A stretch of 64,000 bases of DNA from Zhengella mangrovi (GTDB lineage: Bacteria; Pseudomonadota; Alphaproteobacteria; Rhizobiales; Rhizobiaceae), in assembly GCF_002727065.1 (NCBI RefSeq), contig NZ_PDVP01000001.1:682001-746000 (forward strand), given 5' to 3'. Below, one piece after another: positions 39,524 through 48,811 of the stretch. The notes beneath the pieces were generated by a model, which was given only the letters and a program-made list of their open reading frames with translations, did not search any database and was not told where the DNA came from. Every line of letters begins with the position of its first letter. The first letter of the stretch is position 1. The position numbers and the translations under genes were made by a program.

Positions 39524-40285
39524 TCAGTCGCCTTTCCGCGCCTTGTAGCGGATCGTTTCGAAACGCGCCGCCAGCGCGTCGTAGAGCAGCAGGCGGCCGA
39601 CGAGCGGCTCGCCGGCGCCGGTGATCACCTTGATGGTTTCCATCGCCTGGAGGGTGCCGATCACCCCGGTCAGCGCGCCCAGGATGCCGGCCTCGGCGCA
39701 GGACGGCACAACGCCGGCGGGCGGCGGTTCGGGAAACAGGTCGCGATATCCGGGGCAGCGGCTTCCGTCCGGGAAGCGGGCGAAGGGCGTCAGAACCGTC
39801 ACCGACCCGTCGAACCGGCCCACCGCGCCCGTCACCAGCGGCTTCGACAGCCCCGCGCAGGTGTCGGCGGCCAGGTACCGCGTGGCGAAATTGTCCGACC
39901 CGTCGACCACCACATCGTAGCGGCCGACGAGATCGGCCGCGTTGGCCGGCACCAGCCGCGTCGCGTGCGCCTCGACGGCGACATGCGGATTGAGCCGGGC
40001 AATTGCCTGTGCCGCGCTCTCCACCTTGGCGGAACCCACCGCGTCGGTGCCGTGGATAACCTGCCGTTGCAGGTTGGACAGCGCCACGATGTCGTCGTCG
40101 GCAATGCCGAGCGTGCCGACCCCGGCGGCGGCAAGATAGGCCAGCACCGGCGCGCCGAGCCCGCCTGCGCCGATGACCAGCACCCGCGCCGCCTTCAGGG
40201 CCTGCTGGCCTGCGCCGCCCACTTCCGGCAGCACGATGTGGCGGGCATAGCGTTCCAGTTCGCTGTCGCTGAGGGTCGTGTTCAT
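39524..40285 (-). CDS. MoeB/ThiF/HesA-family adenylyltransferase (E1-like)
   Basis: A 253-residue protein that would adenylate a ubiquitin-like C-terminal Gly-Gly (MoaD or ThiS). The N-terminus is ELERYARHIVLPEVGGAG, the ATP loop VLVIGAGGLGAPVLAYLAAAG near residue 35, then LSNLQRQVIHG and DGSDNFATRYLA. The usual pair of CxxC zinc knuckles of E. coli MoeB is missing: only GSRCPGYRDLF and VPSCAEAG hold cysteines. It is 18 bp downstream of recF and one base upstream of the aconitase-X operon, so it is co-transcribed with AcnX. Role: molybdopterin or thiamine sulfur chemistry, or something tied to AcnX. Confidence 0.88.
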   Translation of the reverse strand: MNTTLSDSELERYARHIVLPEVGGAGQQALKAARVLVIGAGGLGAPVLAYLAAAGVGTLGIADDDIVALSNLQRQVIHGTDAVGSAKVESAAQAIARLNPHVAVEAHATRLVPANAADLVGRYDVVVDGSDNFATRYLAADTCAGLSKPLVTGAVGRFDGSVTVLTPFARFPDGSRCPGYRDLFPEPPPAGVVPSCAEAGILGALTGVIGTLQAMETIKVITGAGEPLVGRLLLYDALAARFETIRYKARKGD

Positions 40286-40303
40286 GCGCCGTTTCTATCC
40301 TTT

Positions 40304-41473
40304 TCAGGCGCCGCTGTCAGGCGGGCTTTCCGGTTCCACCGTTCCGCCGGAAACGCGGAAGAACTGCGCCCGGCCGGCAAGCGCGGAAAACAGCGCCGCG
40401 TCCGTGCCGGTCATGATCGCCTGTGCATTGAGCCCGTCGATGATCTCGAACAGCGCGGCGCGCCGCCCCGCATCCAGGTGCGCGGCGATCTCGTCGAGCA
40501 GCAGCACGGGCGCCATGCCGGTCATCTCGCCGGTCAGCCGTGCATGCGACAGGACCAGGCCGGTCAGCAGCGCCTTCTGCTCGCCCGTCGAGCACAGCGC
40601 TGCCGGCATGTCCTTTGGCCGGTGGCGCACGTCGAGGTCCGAGCGATGCGGGCCCTCCAGCGTGCGGCCTGCCGCCCGGTCGCGCGGGCGGCCGGTCCTG
40701 AGCGCCTGGCGGTAGTCCTCTTCCACCTCGACCGCCGGGCGGGTCGCGCAGGCTGTTTCCATCTCGCCGGTCAGCGCCAGGTCGGCCTTGGGAAACGGGC
40801 TGTCGTCGGGCAGGCGTTCGTTCATGGCCTTCAGGAGCCGCATCATTTCGCCGCGCGCCGCCGCGATCGCCGTTCCCGTTTCGGCCATCTGCGCCTCGAT
40901 GGCCTCGAACCAGACATCGTCGCGCCGGTCTTCGGCCAGCAGCCGGTTGCGCGATCGCATCGCCTTTTCGAAATCCAGCGCCCGGCGGCCGTGCGCCGGA
41001 TCGATGGCCAGGACCATCCGGTCGAGAAAGCGCCGCCGGTCCCCGGCCGGTCCGGTAAACAGACCGTCCATGGCCGGGATCAGCCAGACGACGCGCAGGT
41101 GCTCCAGCAGGTCTTCGCCCGAGCGTGCCGCCGCGCCGTTGATGCGGATGCGCCGCCCGGCTTCGCCCGGCGCAAGCCCCGCCGTGCCGGTGCCGATCTC
41201 GCTCTCGCCCTGCGGCCCGTTGATGACGGCGTGGATGGCGAAGCCGGCCGACCCCTCGCGGGCCACCGTCTCGTAGGGCGCGCGCCGCATGCCGCGTCCC
41301 GGCGACAGCAGCGAGACCGCTTCCAGCAGGTTTGTCTTGCCGGCGCCGTTCTCGCCGGTCAGCACCACGTGGCTGTCGCCGAGCGGCAGCGACAGCGCGG
41401 CATAATTGCGGAAATCGGTCAGCCGGATGCGCGACAACCAGACCCGCGGCGGTGCGCCGCCGTGATCGTTCAT
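40304..41473 (-). CDS. recF: DNA replication/repair protein RecF
   Basis: A 389-residue SMC-like ATPase for recombinational repair at gaps. Walker A is VVLTGENGAGKTNLLEAVSL near residue 37. The SMC-type signature is STGEQKALLTGLVLSHARL near 298 and Walker B PVLLLDEIAAHLD near 328. It has the length of other alphaproteobacterial RecF proteins. ATG at 41473 starts 17 bp after dnaN, so it is the third gene of dnaA-dnaN-recF. The two genes after it (MoeB-like, AcnX) may be co-transcribed. Confidence 0.95.
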   Translation of the reverse strand: MNDHGGAPPRVWLSRIRLTDFRNYAALSLPLGDSHVVLTGENGAGKTNLLEAVSLLSPGRGMRRAPYETVAREGSAGFAIHAVINGPQGESEIGTGTAGLAPGEAGRRIRINGAAARSGEDLLEHLRVVWLIPAMDGLFTGPAGDRRRFLDRMVLAIDPAHGRRALDFEKAMRSRNRLLAEDRRDDVWFEAIEAQMAETGTAIAAARGEMMRLLKAMNERLPDDSPFPKADLALTGEMETACATRPAVEVEEDYRQALRTGRPRDRAAGRTLEGPHRSDLDVRHRPKDMPAALCSTGEQKALLTGLVLSHARLTGEMTGMAPVLLLDEIAAHLDAGRRAALFEIIDGLNAQAIMTGTDAALFSALAGRAQFFRVSGGTVEPESPPDSGA

Positions 41474-41490
41474 GGCCGCCGTCGCTCCGG

Positions 41491-42609
41491 TTACACGCGC
41501 ATCGGCATGAGGACGTAGAGTGCGTCCGGATCGGCGGGATCGGAAATCAGCGTCGGCGAACCGGCGTCGGCCAGCAGGAAGCGGGCTTCCGAGCCGCCGA
41601 TCTGCGACGTGACGTCGAGCAGGTACTTGGCGTTGAAGCCGATCTCCAGCGGATCCGCCTCGTAGCCGGCGGCCACTTCCTCGGTCGCCGAGCCGGAATC
41701 CGGGTTGTTGACCGTCAGCACCACCTGGCCGTTGCCGATGGCAAGCTTGACCGCCCGGCCGCGTTCGGACGAGATGGTGGACACGCGGTCGACGGCCTGG
41801 CCGAAGCTCTGCCGGTCGATGAGCAGTTCCTTGTCGTTTCCGGTCGGAATGACACGCTGGTAGTCGGGGAAGGTGCCGTCGATCAGCTTGGACGTCAGGA
41901 TCACCGAGCCGAGCGTGAAGCGGATCTTGGTGTCCGAAAGCTCGACCGTCACCTTGATGTCCGGATCGTCGACGAGCTTCTGCAACTCGCTGACCGTCTT
42001 GCGCGGGATGATGATGCCGGGCATGCCTTCCGACCCGGCCGGCGCTTCCATTTCCGCGCGCGCCAGGCGGTGTCCGTCCGTGGCCACGGCCCGCAGCTTG
42101 AGCTGGCCGCCGTCTTCCAGCGTGTGGAAGAAGATGCCGTTGAGATAGTAGCGCGTCTCCTCGGTCGAGATCGCGAACTGCGTCTTCTCGATGAGGCCCT
42201 TCAGGTCGTCGGAATCCATGCGGAAGATGTGGCTGAACGAGCCGGCCGTCAGTTCCGGGAAATCGGCCTGCGGCAGGCATTGCAGGCGGAAGCTCGAACG
42301 GCCGGAGATCACGCTCATCGAGCCGCCGTCCTCCTCCACCTTCAGCATCACTTCAGAGCCGTCGGGCAGCTTGCGCACGATGTCGTAGAGCAGGTGGGCG
42401 GGCACGGTCGTCGCGCCGGCCTGGTCCACCTGGGCGCTCGTGGCCTCAGTCACTTCCAGGTCGAGGTCGGTCGCCTTCATCTCCAGGCTCGCGCCTTCGG
42501 CCTTGAGCAGCACGTTGGAAAGAATCGGGATCGTGTTGCGGCGTTCGACCACGCGATGGACATGGTTCAGCGACTTAAGGAGGTTGGACCGTTCAAGCGT
42601 GACGCGCAT
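41491..42609 (-). CDS. dnaN: DNA polymerase III beta sliding clamp
   Basis: A 372-residue ring-forming clamp. It begins MRVTLERSNLLKSLNHVHRV and has the three similar domains of about 120 residues; HLLYDIVRKLPDGSEVML and the C-terminal DALYVLMPMRV are the usual landmarks. ATG at 42609; a longer frame to 42702 lies in the dnaA-dnaN spacer and is not supported. The gene is 17 bp before recF and is separated from dnaA by 325 bp. Confidence 0.97.
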   Translation of the reverse strand: MRVTLERSNLLKSLNHVHRVVERRNTIPILSNVLLKAEGASLEMKATDLDLEVTEATSAQVDQAGATTVPAHLLYDIVRKLPDGSEVMLKVEEDGGSMSVISGRSSFRLQCLPQADFPELTAGSFSHIFRMDSDDLKGLIEKTQFAISTEETRYYLNGIFFHTLEDGGQLKLRAVATDGHRLARAEMEAPAGSEGMPGIIIPRKTVSELQKLVDDPDIKVTVELSDTKIRFTLGSVILTSKLIDGTFPDYQRVIPTGNDKELLIDRQSFGQAVDRVSTISSERGRAVKLAIGNGQVVLTVNNPDSGSATEEVAAGYEADPLEIGFNAKYLLDVTSQIGGSEARFLLADAGSPTLISDPADPDALYVLMPMRV

Positions 42610-42934
42610 GGGAAGACCTGCAGGACTGATCGAAACAGGAGCCGGTCCGGCACGAACACTGGACCGCCCCGGCCGGACGGCCGGAAGAGTCCTGCAAAAC
42701 AACAGGAAAACAGTCGCAAAGGCAAGGGCGCAAAGGGCCGCGGACGCGCCCTATCCACGTCAAACCGCATTGTCGTGCTGCTGCGGCCGGACAGCGCGAA
42801 GAGGGGAGCGCAGCCCCGCGCGCGCTCCCCCTCTCGCCATGGGCCGATGTCGCATCGGGAGCGCCACCGGCCAGGCCCGCCGCATGTCGGCGGAACCCTT
42901 TTCGTGGTCTGCGGGGCGGTCCCCGCGGCCCGGT
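42610..42934. other. 325-bp dnaA-dnaN spacer
   Basis: No gene is visible. It holds an inverted repeat, GGGGAGCGC (42803-42811) with GCGCTCCCC (42822-42830), probably a terminator or processing stem after dnaA on the minus strand. A second, smaller stem (CCGCCG/CGGCGG) lies near 42880-42896. The dnaN promoter should be in its remaining part. Confidence 0.4.
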
Positions 42935-44470
42935 TCAGGCCTGCTCGTTGATGAGCCGCTTGAGCAGTTCGATTTCCTGCGCCAGCGTCTGGTCGCCGGT
43001 GGTCAGGTCCTCGATCTTGCGCACCGCGTGCAGCACCGTCGTATGGTCCCGCCCGCCGAACCGGCGCCCGATTTCGGGCAGCGACCGGGGTGTCATCGTC
43101 TTGGACAGGTACATGGCCACCTGACGCGGCTTGACGATCGTCCGCGTGCGCCGGTTGGACAGCAGTTCCGTCTTCGACACGTTATAGTGCCGCGCCACGA
43201 TACGCTGGATGTCCTCGATGCGCACCCGCTTCGGCTCGCCCGAGCGGTAGATGTGCGCCAGCAGGTCCTCCACGTGGTCCACGGTGAGGTGCGGCTCGAA
43301 CGAGCGCCGGAACAGCAGCTGGTTGAAGGCCCCTTCCAGTTCGCGGCCCGAACCGCTGACCGTGCGGGCGACATGGTCGAGGATGTCCTCGCCGATCTCC
43401 AGGCTCTGGTCCTCGACCCTGGCCTCGGCCAGCTTGTTGCGCAGCATGGTCAGCCGCATGTCGTAGTCGGGCTGGGCCATTTCCAGCGCCACGCCGCCGA
43501 GGAGGCGGGACCGCACCCGGGGCTCCAGCGATTCCAGTTCGCCGGCCGGGCGGTCTGCCGCCACCACCACCTGCTTGGCGCTGTCGAGCAGCATGTTGAT
43601 CAGGTGGCAGAACTCGTTCTGGATCGTCTTGCCCTGCAGGAACTGCATGTCGTCGATGATCAGCAGGTCGATGTCGCGCAACTGGTCCTTCAGCGTCAGC
43701 GCGGAATTGTCGCGGATCGCGGTGGCGAAACGCCACATGAAATATTCCGCCGTCAGGTAGACGACCCGTGCCTGGGCATGCCGCTTCAGTGCCTCGGCCG
43801 CGATGGCCTGCAGCAGGTGCGTCTTGCCGAGGCCGACGGAGGCATGGATGAACAGCGGGTTGAACCGCACCGAACCCGAGCCCGACTCGGCCACCGTGCG
43901 GGCAGCCGCGAGCGCCATCCGGTTCGCCGCCCCTTCGACGAAGGTGCTGAACGTGTAGCGCGGGTCGAGCGGTGACCCCAGCACGCTGTTGCGGCCGCTT
44001 TCCTCGCCGCGCATCCGCGGTGTCGTCCGCGGCGCCTGGTTCGGAAACTGGGCGATCGTCGCGGTGGACTGGGTCGCCGGCTTCGTCGCCGGCCTCACCG
44101 GCGTGTCGGCCGCCAGGTCGGGTTTCCTTGCCCGCGTCGCCGAGCGGACGACCAGCTCGACGCGCAGGATGTCGGGATCTTCCGCCTGCCAGAGCTGCGT
44201 CATGAGATCGATGTAATGTCCGTTGATCCAGGACCGCAGGAACGCGGTCGGCACCGAGAGCCGCACCACGGACCGTGAGGCCTCGACCAGTTTCATCCGT
44301 CCGAACCAGCTCTGGTAGACTTCGCCGCCCAGCTGAGCCTTCAGCTGTGCGCGCACCCGTTCGAAAGACGCTTCCGCGTTCGCTCCCTTCTTCGTCATCC
44401 CCTCGTTCCTCGCATCCGGGCAGACAGTATTGCACTGCCCGGCCACTGCAGTCTGCATGGCACCCTGCAT
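42935..44470 (-). CDS. dnaA: Chromosomal replication initiator DnaA
   Basis: A 511-residue AAA+ initiator. Domain I is at about 25-110 ([20 protein letters not shown]), a proline/threonine-rich linker at 115-170, and the ATPase with Walker [18 protein letters not shown] near 215 and Walker [14 protein letters not shown] near 272. Domain IV holds the DnaA-box binding signature [16 protein letters not shown] near 480. ATG at 44470 follows GAGGA; a second in-frame ATG at 44398 after GAGGGG would drop 24 residues and is also plausible. It lies downstream of an 844-bp region with a promoter and DnaA-box-like sites, so autoregulation is likely. Confidence 0.96.
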   Translation of the reverse strand: MQGAMQTAVAGQCNTVCPDARNEGMTKKGANAEASFERVRAQLKAQLGGEVYQSWFGRMKLVEASRSVVRLSVPTAFLRSWINGHYIDLMTQLWQAEDPDILRVELVVRSATRARKPDLAADTPVRPATKPATQSTATIAQFPNQAPRTTPRMRGEESGRNSVLGSPLDPRYTFSTFVEGAANRMALAAARTVAESGSGSVRFNPLFIHASVGLGKTHLLQAIAAEALKRHAQARVVYLTAEYFMWRFATAIRDNSALTLKDQLRDIDLLIIDDMQFLQGKTIQNEFCHLINMLLDSAKQVVVAADRPAGELESLEPRVRSRLLGGVALEMAQPDYDMRLTMLRNKLAEARVEDQSLEIGEDILDHVARTVSGSGRELEGAFNQLLFRRSFEPHLTVDHVEDLLAHIYRSGEPKRVRIEDIQRIVARHYNVSKTELLSNRRTRTIVKPRQVAMYLSKTMTPRSLPEIGRRFGGRDHTTVLHAVRKIEDLTTGDQTLAQEIELLKRLINEQA

Positions 44471-44864
44471 GTTTCCTCGTTCCTTTTTCCCGCTCCGGAT
44501 CGCCGCCGCTACGCCCGCATCACCGAAGTCTGCTTACCCGGGAAGGCCCGTTGCAGGACCGCCCCCCAAATTTGGCCAAGGAACGACCGTTTTGTGAAAC
44601 CGGTGATTTCACAATCCGGCACCCTTGACGACTATCTTGAAGCCCCTTTGCCTGCAGGTCGCCCCACCCGACCGGCAGTGCCGGTGAAGACAAAAAGGCT
44701 GGACCGGAAGCCCCGGAAACGGAAACCTCAAGCCCAACAGGTCAGCCAGGCTGACCAATATCGAGAGACACACAACACCCGTCCCGGGCACTTGACCCGA
44801 GCTCAAAACCCTTCTTTTTTTCCGGTGCTTCAGGCCGTGGCGGCCCGTCCCTCTCGATGTCTGG

Positions 44865-44894
44865 AGATTACAAAAAACACTGTGGAAAGGGCAA
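44865..44894 (-). promoter_or_regulatory. Predicted dnaA promoter with internal DnaA-box-like site
   Basis: On the minus strand TTGCCC (44889-44894) and TAATCT (44865-44870) are spaced by 18 bases. A DnaA-box variant CTTTCCACA (minus, 44881-44889) lies in the spacer, which would let DnaA repress its own promoter. This gives a dnaA leader of about 390 nt. Confidence 0.4.
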
Positions 44895-44918
44895 GTCGCC
44901 CGCTTACCAATTTTTAAC

Positions 44919-45057
44919 GAATCTGGTCTTCGGGACCACTTGACTCGCAGCGCCGGAATCGACCCGTCCGGATAAATCGTTTGGATTCATATCGTTTATC
45001 CGCGCGACCGTTTTCTGGTGGCGGCAAAGAAATTTTTTAAAAGAATCCGCTTGACTC
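44919..45057. promoter_or_regulatory. Dense cluster of GANTC (CcrM) methylation sites
   Basis: Six GANTC sites are seen at 44919, 44942, 44956, 44984, 45043 and 45053, with a seventh at 45177. Chance expectation is about one per 256 bp. GANTC is the target of the cell-cycle methyltransferase CcrM of alphaproteobacteria, and dnaA promoters and origins are known to carry such sites. Confidence 0.7.
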
Positions 45058-45105
45058 GTCCGGTTCCGATTTTGCTGGTCCGGATTGGGGATGTGCTGTG
45101 GAAAA
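44969..45105. promoter_or_regulatory. DnaA-box-like sites and AT-rich tract
   Basis: TTATCCGGA (minus, about 44969-44977), TTATCCGCG (plus, 44996-45004) and TTTTCCACA (minus, 45097-45105) resemble the DnaA box TTATCCACA. An A/T tract of 19 out of 21 bases occupies 45026-45046. Match quality is partial, so this is a candidate rather than a proven origin. Confidence 0.4.
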
Positions 45106-45246
45106 ACCTCCAGCAAGACATTGATAAATAAAGATATTCCGTGTCACGAAAAAGATGGCGCCGGATTGCCGCCACGGACTCGGCCATGGCCTTTCCCGTC
45201 CTGCGCCGGCAAAAGGAAAACAATGTTAGCCACTTGCCGCAGGCGC

Positions 45247-45276
45247 AAAAAAAATCCGCGGCTGGAAGCCGCGGAT
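45247..45276 (-). terminator. Terminator of rpsT
   Basis: A perfect 10-bp stem (ATCCGCGGCT with AGCCGCGGAT) and a 3-base loop. On the minus strand it is followed by eight T residues (45247-45254). It ends rpsT 38 bp after its stop. Confidence 0.9.
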
Positions 45277-45314
45277 CGGGTCGTCCGAATGTAACGCTGG
45301 GGAAGGCGGTCGGC

Positions 45315-45578
45315 TCAGCCGAGGGCCTTCACGCGCGAGGCCAGGCGGGACACTTTCCGCGAGGCCGTGTTCTTGTGCATGACGCCCTTCGAGGCGGCGC
45401 GCATCAGTTCCGGCTGCACCGCCCTGAAAGCGGTCTGCGCCTCGTCCTTGTTGCCCGAAGCGATCGCTTCCTCGATCTTGCGGATGAAGGTGCGGACGCG
45501 CGAACGGCGGGTCTTGTTCACTGCAGTGCGCGCGGCGATCTTGCGCGTAGCCTTCTTGGCCGAAGGAGTGTTGGCCAT
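45315..45578 (-). CDS. rpsT: 30S ribosomal protein S20
   Basis: An 87-residue basic ribosomal protein: [20 protein letters not shown] and [19 protein letters not shown] are typical. The ATG at 45578 follows AGAGAGG. It lies upstream of dnaA on the same strand, an arrangement conserved in this order, with its own terminator, so it does not read into dnaA. Confidence 0.97.
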   Translation of the reverse strand: MANTPSAKKATRKIAARTAVNKTRRSRVRTFIRKIEEAIASGNKDEAQTAFRAVQPELMRAASKGVMHKNTASRKVSRLASRVKALG

Positions 45579-45746
45579 GGTGCCTCTCTTTTCGTCTCAG
45601 CTTGGGGCGTCCTGGCTTGCGGCCATCGAGACGCGAAAACATGACGGGCGGCCAGATGGCCGCCGCGGTTGTTGAGGGCTTATAGTGCAGCTTTCCTCCC
45701 GCGTCAACGCTTTCGCGCGCCCAAACCGCGCTTTGCTGCCGAAGCG

Positions 45747-46520
45747 TCAGCGGTGCTTGAAATTCGGTTTGCGCTTTTCGGTGAACGCGCTCATCCCTTC
45801 CTTCTGGTCCTCGAAGGCGAAGGTCGAGTGGAACAGCCGCCGCTCGAAGCGCAGGCCCTCTGTCAGCGTGGTCTCCAGCGCCCGGTTGACCGCTTCCTTG
45901 GCCATCATCACGGCCGGCAGCGAGAACGAGGCGATCTTCTCCGCCGCTTCCATGGCGGTGTCCATCAGGTCGGCCAGCGGCACGACGCGCGAGGCCAGGC
46001 CGGACCGCTCTGCCTCATCGGCATCCATCATCCGCCCGGTCAGGCACATGTCCATCGCCTTGGACTTGCCGACGAGGCGCGTCAGGCGCTGCGATCCGCC
46101 CATGCCGGGGATCACCGCCAGCGTGATTTCCGGCTGGCCGAAGCGGGCATTGTCGGCGGCGATGATGAAATCGCACATCATCGCCAGTTCGCAGCCGCCG
46201 CCCAGCGCATAGCCCGCCACCGCTGCGATGACCGGCTTGCGCGTCCGCGTTGCCGCGTCCCAGCCGGCGAACAGATCCTGGGCATAGGTGTCCTGGTAGG
46301 AAAGCGGCTGCATCTGCTTGATGTCGGCCCCGGCGGCGAAGGCCTTGTCGGAGCCGGTGATGACGATGCAGCCGATCTTGTCGTCCGCGTCGAAGGCCGC
46401 GAGCGCGCCGCACACCTCGTCCATGACGGTCAGGTTGAGCGCGTTGAGCGCCTTCGGGCGGTTGAGCGTGATGATGCCCACGCGTCCGCGCGTGTCGGTC
46501 AGGATCGTTTCATAGGCCAT
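45747..46520 (-). CDS. Enoyl-CoA hydratase (crotonase family)
   Basis: A 257-residue crotonase-fold enzyme hydrating 2-trans-enoyl-CoA in beta-oxidation. The CoA oxyanion loop [10 protein letters not shown] lies near residue 63. The two catalytic glutamates sit in [11 protein letters not shown] near 112 and [15 protein letters not shown] near 132. The ATG at 46520 follows GAGGGG; in-frame sequence further upstream belongs to the mutM region and is not supported. The gene follows mutM by 40 bp and precedes rpsT, an order conserved in Rhizobiales. Confidence 0.94.
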   Translation of the reverse strand: MAYETILTDTRGRVGIITLNRPKALNALNLTVMDEVCGALAAFDADDKIGCIVITGSDKAFAAGADIKQMQPLSYQDTYAQDLFAGWDAATRTRKPVIAAVAGYALGGGCELAMMCDFIIAADNARFGQPEITLAVIPGMGGSQRLTRLVGKSKAMDMCLTGRMMDADEAERSGLASRVVPLADLMDTAMEAAEKIASFSLPAVMMAKEAVNRALETTLTEGLRFERRLFHSTFAFEDQKEGMSAFTEKRKPNFKHR

Positions 46521-46560
46521 GGATTTCCCCTCGCTGGGACTGGTTTCCGGGTCAAGGTAG

Positions 46561-47454
46561 TCAGCGTTGGCAGCCCGGGCAATAGAATGTCGAGCGCCCC
46601 GACTGGACAATTCGTTGCACCGCGTGGCGGCAGCCCGGTGCCGGGCAGGCTTCGCCCTCGCGGTCGTAGACAGAAAAGGAGTGCTGGAAATAGCCGAGCG
46701 TTCCGTCCGCGTGCATGTAGTCGCGCAGCGACGAGCCGCCCGCGGCGATGGCCTCGCCGATGACCGCGCGAACGGCCTCCGCCAGCCGTTTCGAGCGTAC
46801 GGTCTCCCCGCCGGCCTTGGTGGCCAGCGTTCCGGCGGCCCGCAGCGGCGAAAGACGCGCCCGCCACAGCGCCTCGCAGACGTAGATATTGCCGAGACCG
46901 GCAATCAGCCGCTGGTCGAGCAGGGCCGCCTTGAGCGGCGTGCGCCTGCCGGCGAAGAGCTGCGCCAGCACGGCGCCGTCAAGGGCGTTGCCCGTCGGCT
47001 CCAGCCCCAGCCCGGCCAGCGCCGGGTGGCCGGCCAGGTCGGCCTCGCGGGTCAGCAGCATGAAGCCGAACCGGCGCGGGTCGTTGTAGACGATCTGCGT
47101 GTCGGCCCCGTCGGGTCCCGCCAGGTGCAGCACCACGTGGTCGTGCAGGCTGTCCTTGGAGCGCGCGTGGTGGAACAGGCCCGGCGTCTGCCCGGCCACA
47201 CCGGCCTCGATCCGGTAGGAGCCGGACATGCCGAGATGGCTGATGACCACGGCGCCGTCATCGAGATGGATGAGAAGGTATTTCGCCCGGCGCCCCAGCG
47301 CGGTGATGGTCCGGCCCTCTAGGTGCGCGGAGAAGCGTTCGGGAAACGGGAACCGCAGGTCGGGCCGGCGGATCTCCGCCTTCACGATCCGGGCACCTTC
47401 CATGGCCGGCGCCAGCCCGCGCCGCACCGTCTCGACCTCGGGCAGTTCAGGCAT
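46561..47454 (-). CDS. mutM: Formamidopyrimidine-DNA glycosylase (Fpg)
   Basis: A 297-residue bifunctional glycosylase/AP lyase removing 8-oxoguanine. The product starts [14 protein letters not shown], with the catalytic proline 2 and glutamate 3. [14 protein letters not shown] near residue 57 has the conserved lysine. The helix-two-turn-helix [17 protein letters not shown] lies near 185, and the C-terminal zinc finger has C-x4-C and C-x2-C spacing (CPAPGC and YCPGC). Its start overlaps the deoB stop by eight bases. In related genomes ubiE is usually next to mutM; here it is deoB. Confidence 0.96.
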   Translation of the reverse strand: MPELPEVETVRRGLAPAMEGARIVKAEIRRPDLRFPFPERFSAHLEGRTITALGRRAKYLLIHLDDGAVVISHLGMSGSYRIEAGVAGQTPGLFHHARSKDSLHDHVVLHLAGPDGADTQIVYNDPRRFGFMLLTREADLAGHPALAGLGLEPTGNALDGAVLAQLFAGRRTPLKAALLDQRLIAGLGNIYVCEALWRARLSPLRAAGTLATKAGGETVRSKRLAEAVRAVIGEAIAAGGSSLRDYMHADGTLGYFQHSFSVYDREGEACPAPGCRHAVQRIVQSGRSTFYCPGCQR

Positions 47455-48685
47455 CGGCGCGGATCAGGTCGTAGAAGGAGGTTCCATGCCGTCCGGGCGC
47501 GATGCCGAGATGGGCGGCAATCGTCTCGCCGATATCGGCGAAGGTCGGCCGCAGCCCGGCCGCCGCCGGCGCCAGGCCGGGCCCGGTCCCGATCACCGGC
47601 ACCCGTTCCCGGGTATGGTCGGTTCCCCGCCAGGTCGGGTCGTTGCCGTGGTCGGCCGTCAGCACGAGCATGTCGCCCGGGCGCAGCCTGGAAAGAGCCT
47701 CGGGCAGCCGCGCGTCGAACTGTTCCAGCGCGTCAGCGTAGCCGGGGACATCCCGGCGGTGGCCGAACTCGGAATCGAAATCCACGAAATTGGCGAAGAC
47801 GAAGTCGCCGTCTTGGGCTTCCTCCATGGCCGACAGCGCCGCGTCGAACATGGCCATGTTGCCGGATGCCTTGCGCAGGTCGGAAATGCCGCGATGGGCG
47901 AAGATGTCGCCGATCTTGCCGACGGCGAAGACGGTGCGGCCGGCTTCCGTCAACCGGTCGAGCAGCGTCGGCTCGTGCGGCGGCACCGCGTAGTCGCGCC
48001 GCTTGGCCGAATTGCGCTTGAACGCGCCGGGCGCCTCGCCCGTGAACGGCCGGGCAATCACCCGTCCCACCTTCCAGGCATCGGCATGCCGGCGCATGAT
48101 CTCGCAAAGCCGGTAGAGCGCGTCGAGCCCGAAATGGGTTTCATGCGCCGCGATCTGGATGACCGAATCCGCCGAGGTGTAGATGATCGGCTTGCCGGTG
48201 GCGATGTGCTCCGGGCCGAAGTCGTCGATCACGTCGGTGCCCGAGTAATGGCGGTTGCAAAGCCATCCCGGCAGCCCGGCTTCGGCCACCGCCGGGGCCA
48301 GCAGCGCCTCGGGGATCGACGGGTCCGTGTTCGGGAAATAGCCCCAGTCGAAGGTGACCGGCAGCCCGGCCATTTCCCAGTGACCGGACGGCGTGTCCTT
48401 GCCGCTGGAAATCTCCTGCGCCGCGGCGTGGAAGCCCTGGACCTCGCCTTCCAGCCCGGGCGGCACCCGCCCGGTCGCGACGGCGGCGGCGGCGCCCAGG
48501 CCCAGCCGCACCATGTTCGGCAGGCGGAGCGGCCCGGAGCGAAGGTCCGCGCGGTCTCCGTCGCCGGAGGCGCAGCGTTCGGCGATGTGCCCGATCGTGT
48601 CCGCCCCCTCGTCGCCGAACCGCGCGGCATCGGCGGCGCCGCCGATCCCGGCCGAATCGAGGACGAAAAGGAAAGCCCGTGCCAT
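47447..48685 (-). CDS. deoB: Phosphopentomutase
   Basis: A 412-residue alkaline-phosphatase-superfamily mutase converting (deoxy)ribose-1-phosphate to the 5-phosphate in nucleoside salvage. [20 protein letters not shown] at the N-terminus supplies the metal aspartate, DTIGHIAE follows, and [20 protein letters not shown] near residue 340 holds the other metal ligands and is a signature. It starts MARAFLFV at 48685. It shares an eight-base overlap with mutM, so the two are translationally coupled. Confidence 0.95.
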   Translation of the reverse strand: MARAFLFVLDSAGIGGAADAARFGDEGADTIGHIAERCASGDGDRADLRSGPLRLPNMVRLGLGAAAAVATGRVPPGLEGEVQGFHAAAQEISSGKDTPSGHWEMAGLPVTFDWGYFPNTDPSIPEALLAPAVAEAGLPGWLCNRHYSGTDVIDDFGPEHIATGKPIIYTSADSVIQIAAHETHFGLDALYRLCEIMRRHADAWKVGRVIARPFTGEAPGAFKRNSAKRRDYAVPPHEPTLLDRLTEAGRTVFAVGKIGDIFAHRGISDLRKASGNMAMFDAALSAMEEAQDGDFVFANFVDFDSEFGHRRDVPGYADALEQFDARLPEALSRLRPGDMLVLTADHGNDPTWRGTDHTRERVPVIGTGPGLAPAAAGLRPTFADIGETIAAHLGIAPGRHGTSFYDLIRADA

Positions 48686-48811
48686 GATTTCGTTCCGCTT
48701 CCATGCCTGGATGTTGACCGGTCAGAGATAGGCGCTGCGATCGCCGTTGGCAATTCGGAAACCATATCGAGGCACCATCGACGAGATCGCCCCGACGAGC
48801 AGGAGAACGCA

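Larger units (their letters stand above)
44471..45314. other. dnaA upstream control region / candidate origin
   Basis: No credible gene lies here. Contents in order: a 390-bp dnaA leader (44471-44860), a predicted dnaA promoter with a DnaA-box-like site (44865-44894), a cluster of GANTC sites (44919-45057), an AT-rich tract (45026-45046), another box-like site (45097-45105), a second AT-rich stretch (45119-45138) and the rpsT terminator (45247-45276). In this GC-rich chromosome the AT content of 44900-45140 stands out. Confidence 0.7.

Noticed and set aside
44594-44917. A 107-codon rightward frame in the dnaA leader
   Set aside because: Lysine/proline-rich, no ribosome site, no domain, and it crosses the predicted dnaA promoter.
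47228-48811. The 5' extension of the PhnD-like frame over deoB and mutM
   Set aside because: It runs antisense through two firm genes. The signal peptide and ribosome site at 48812 mark the true start.
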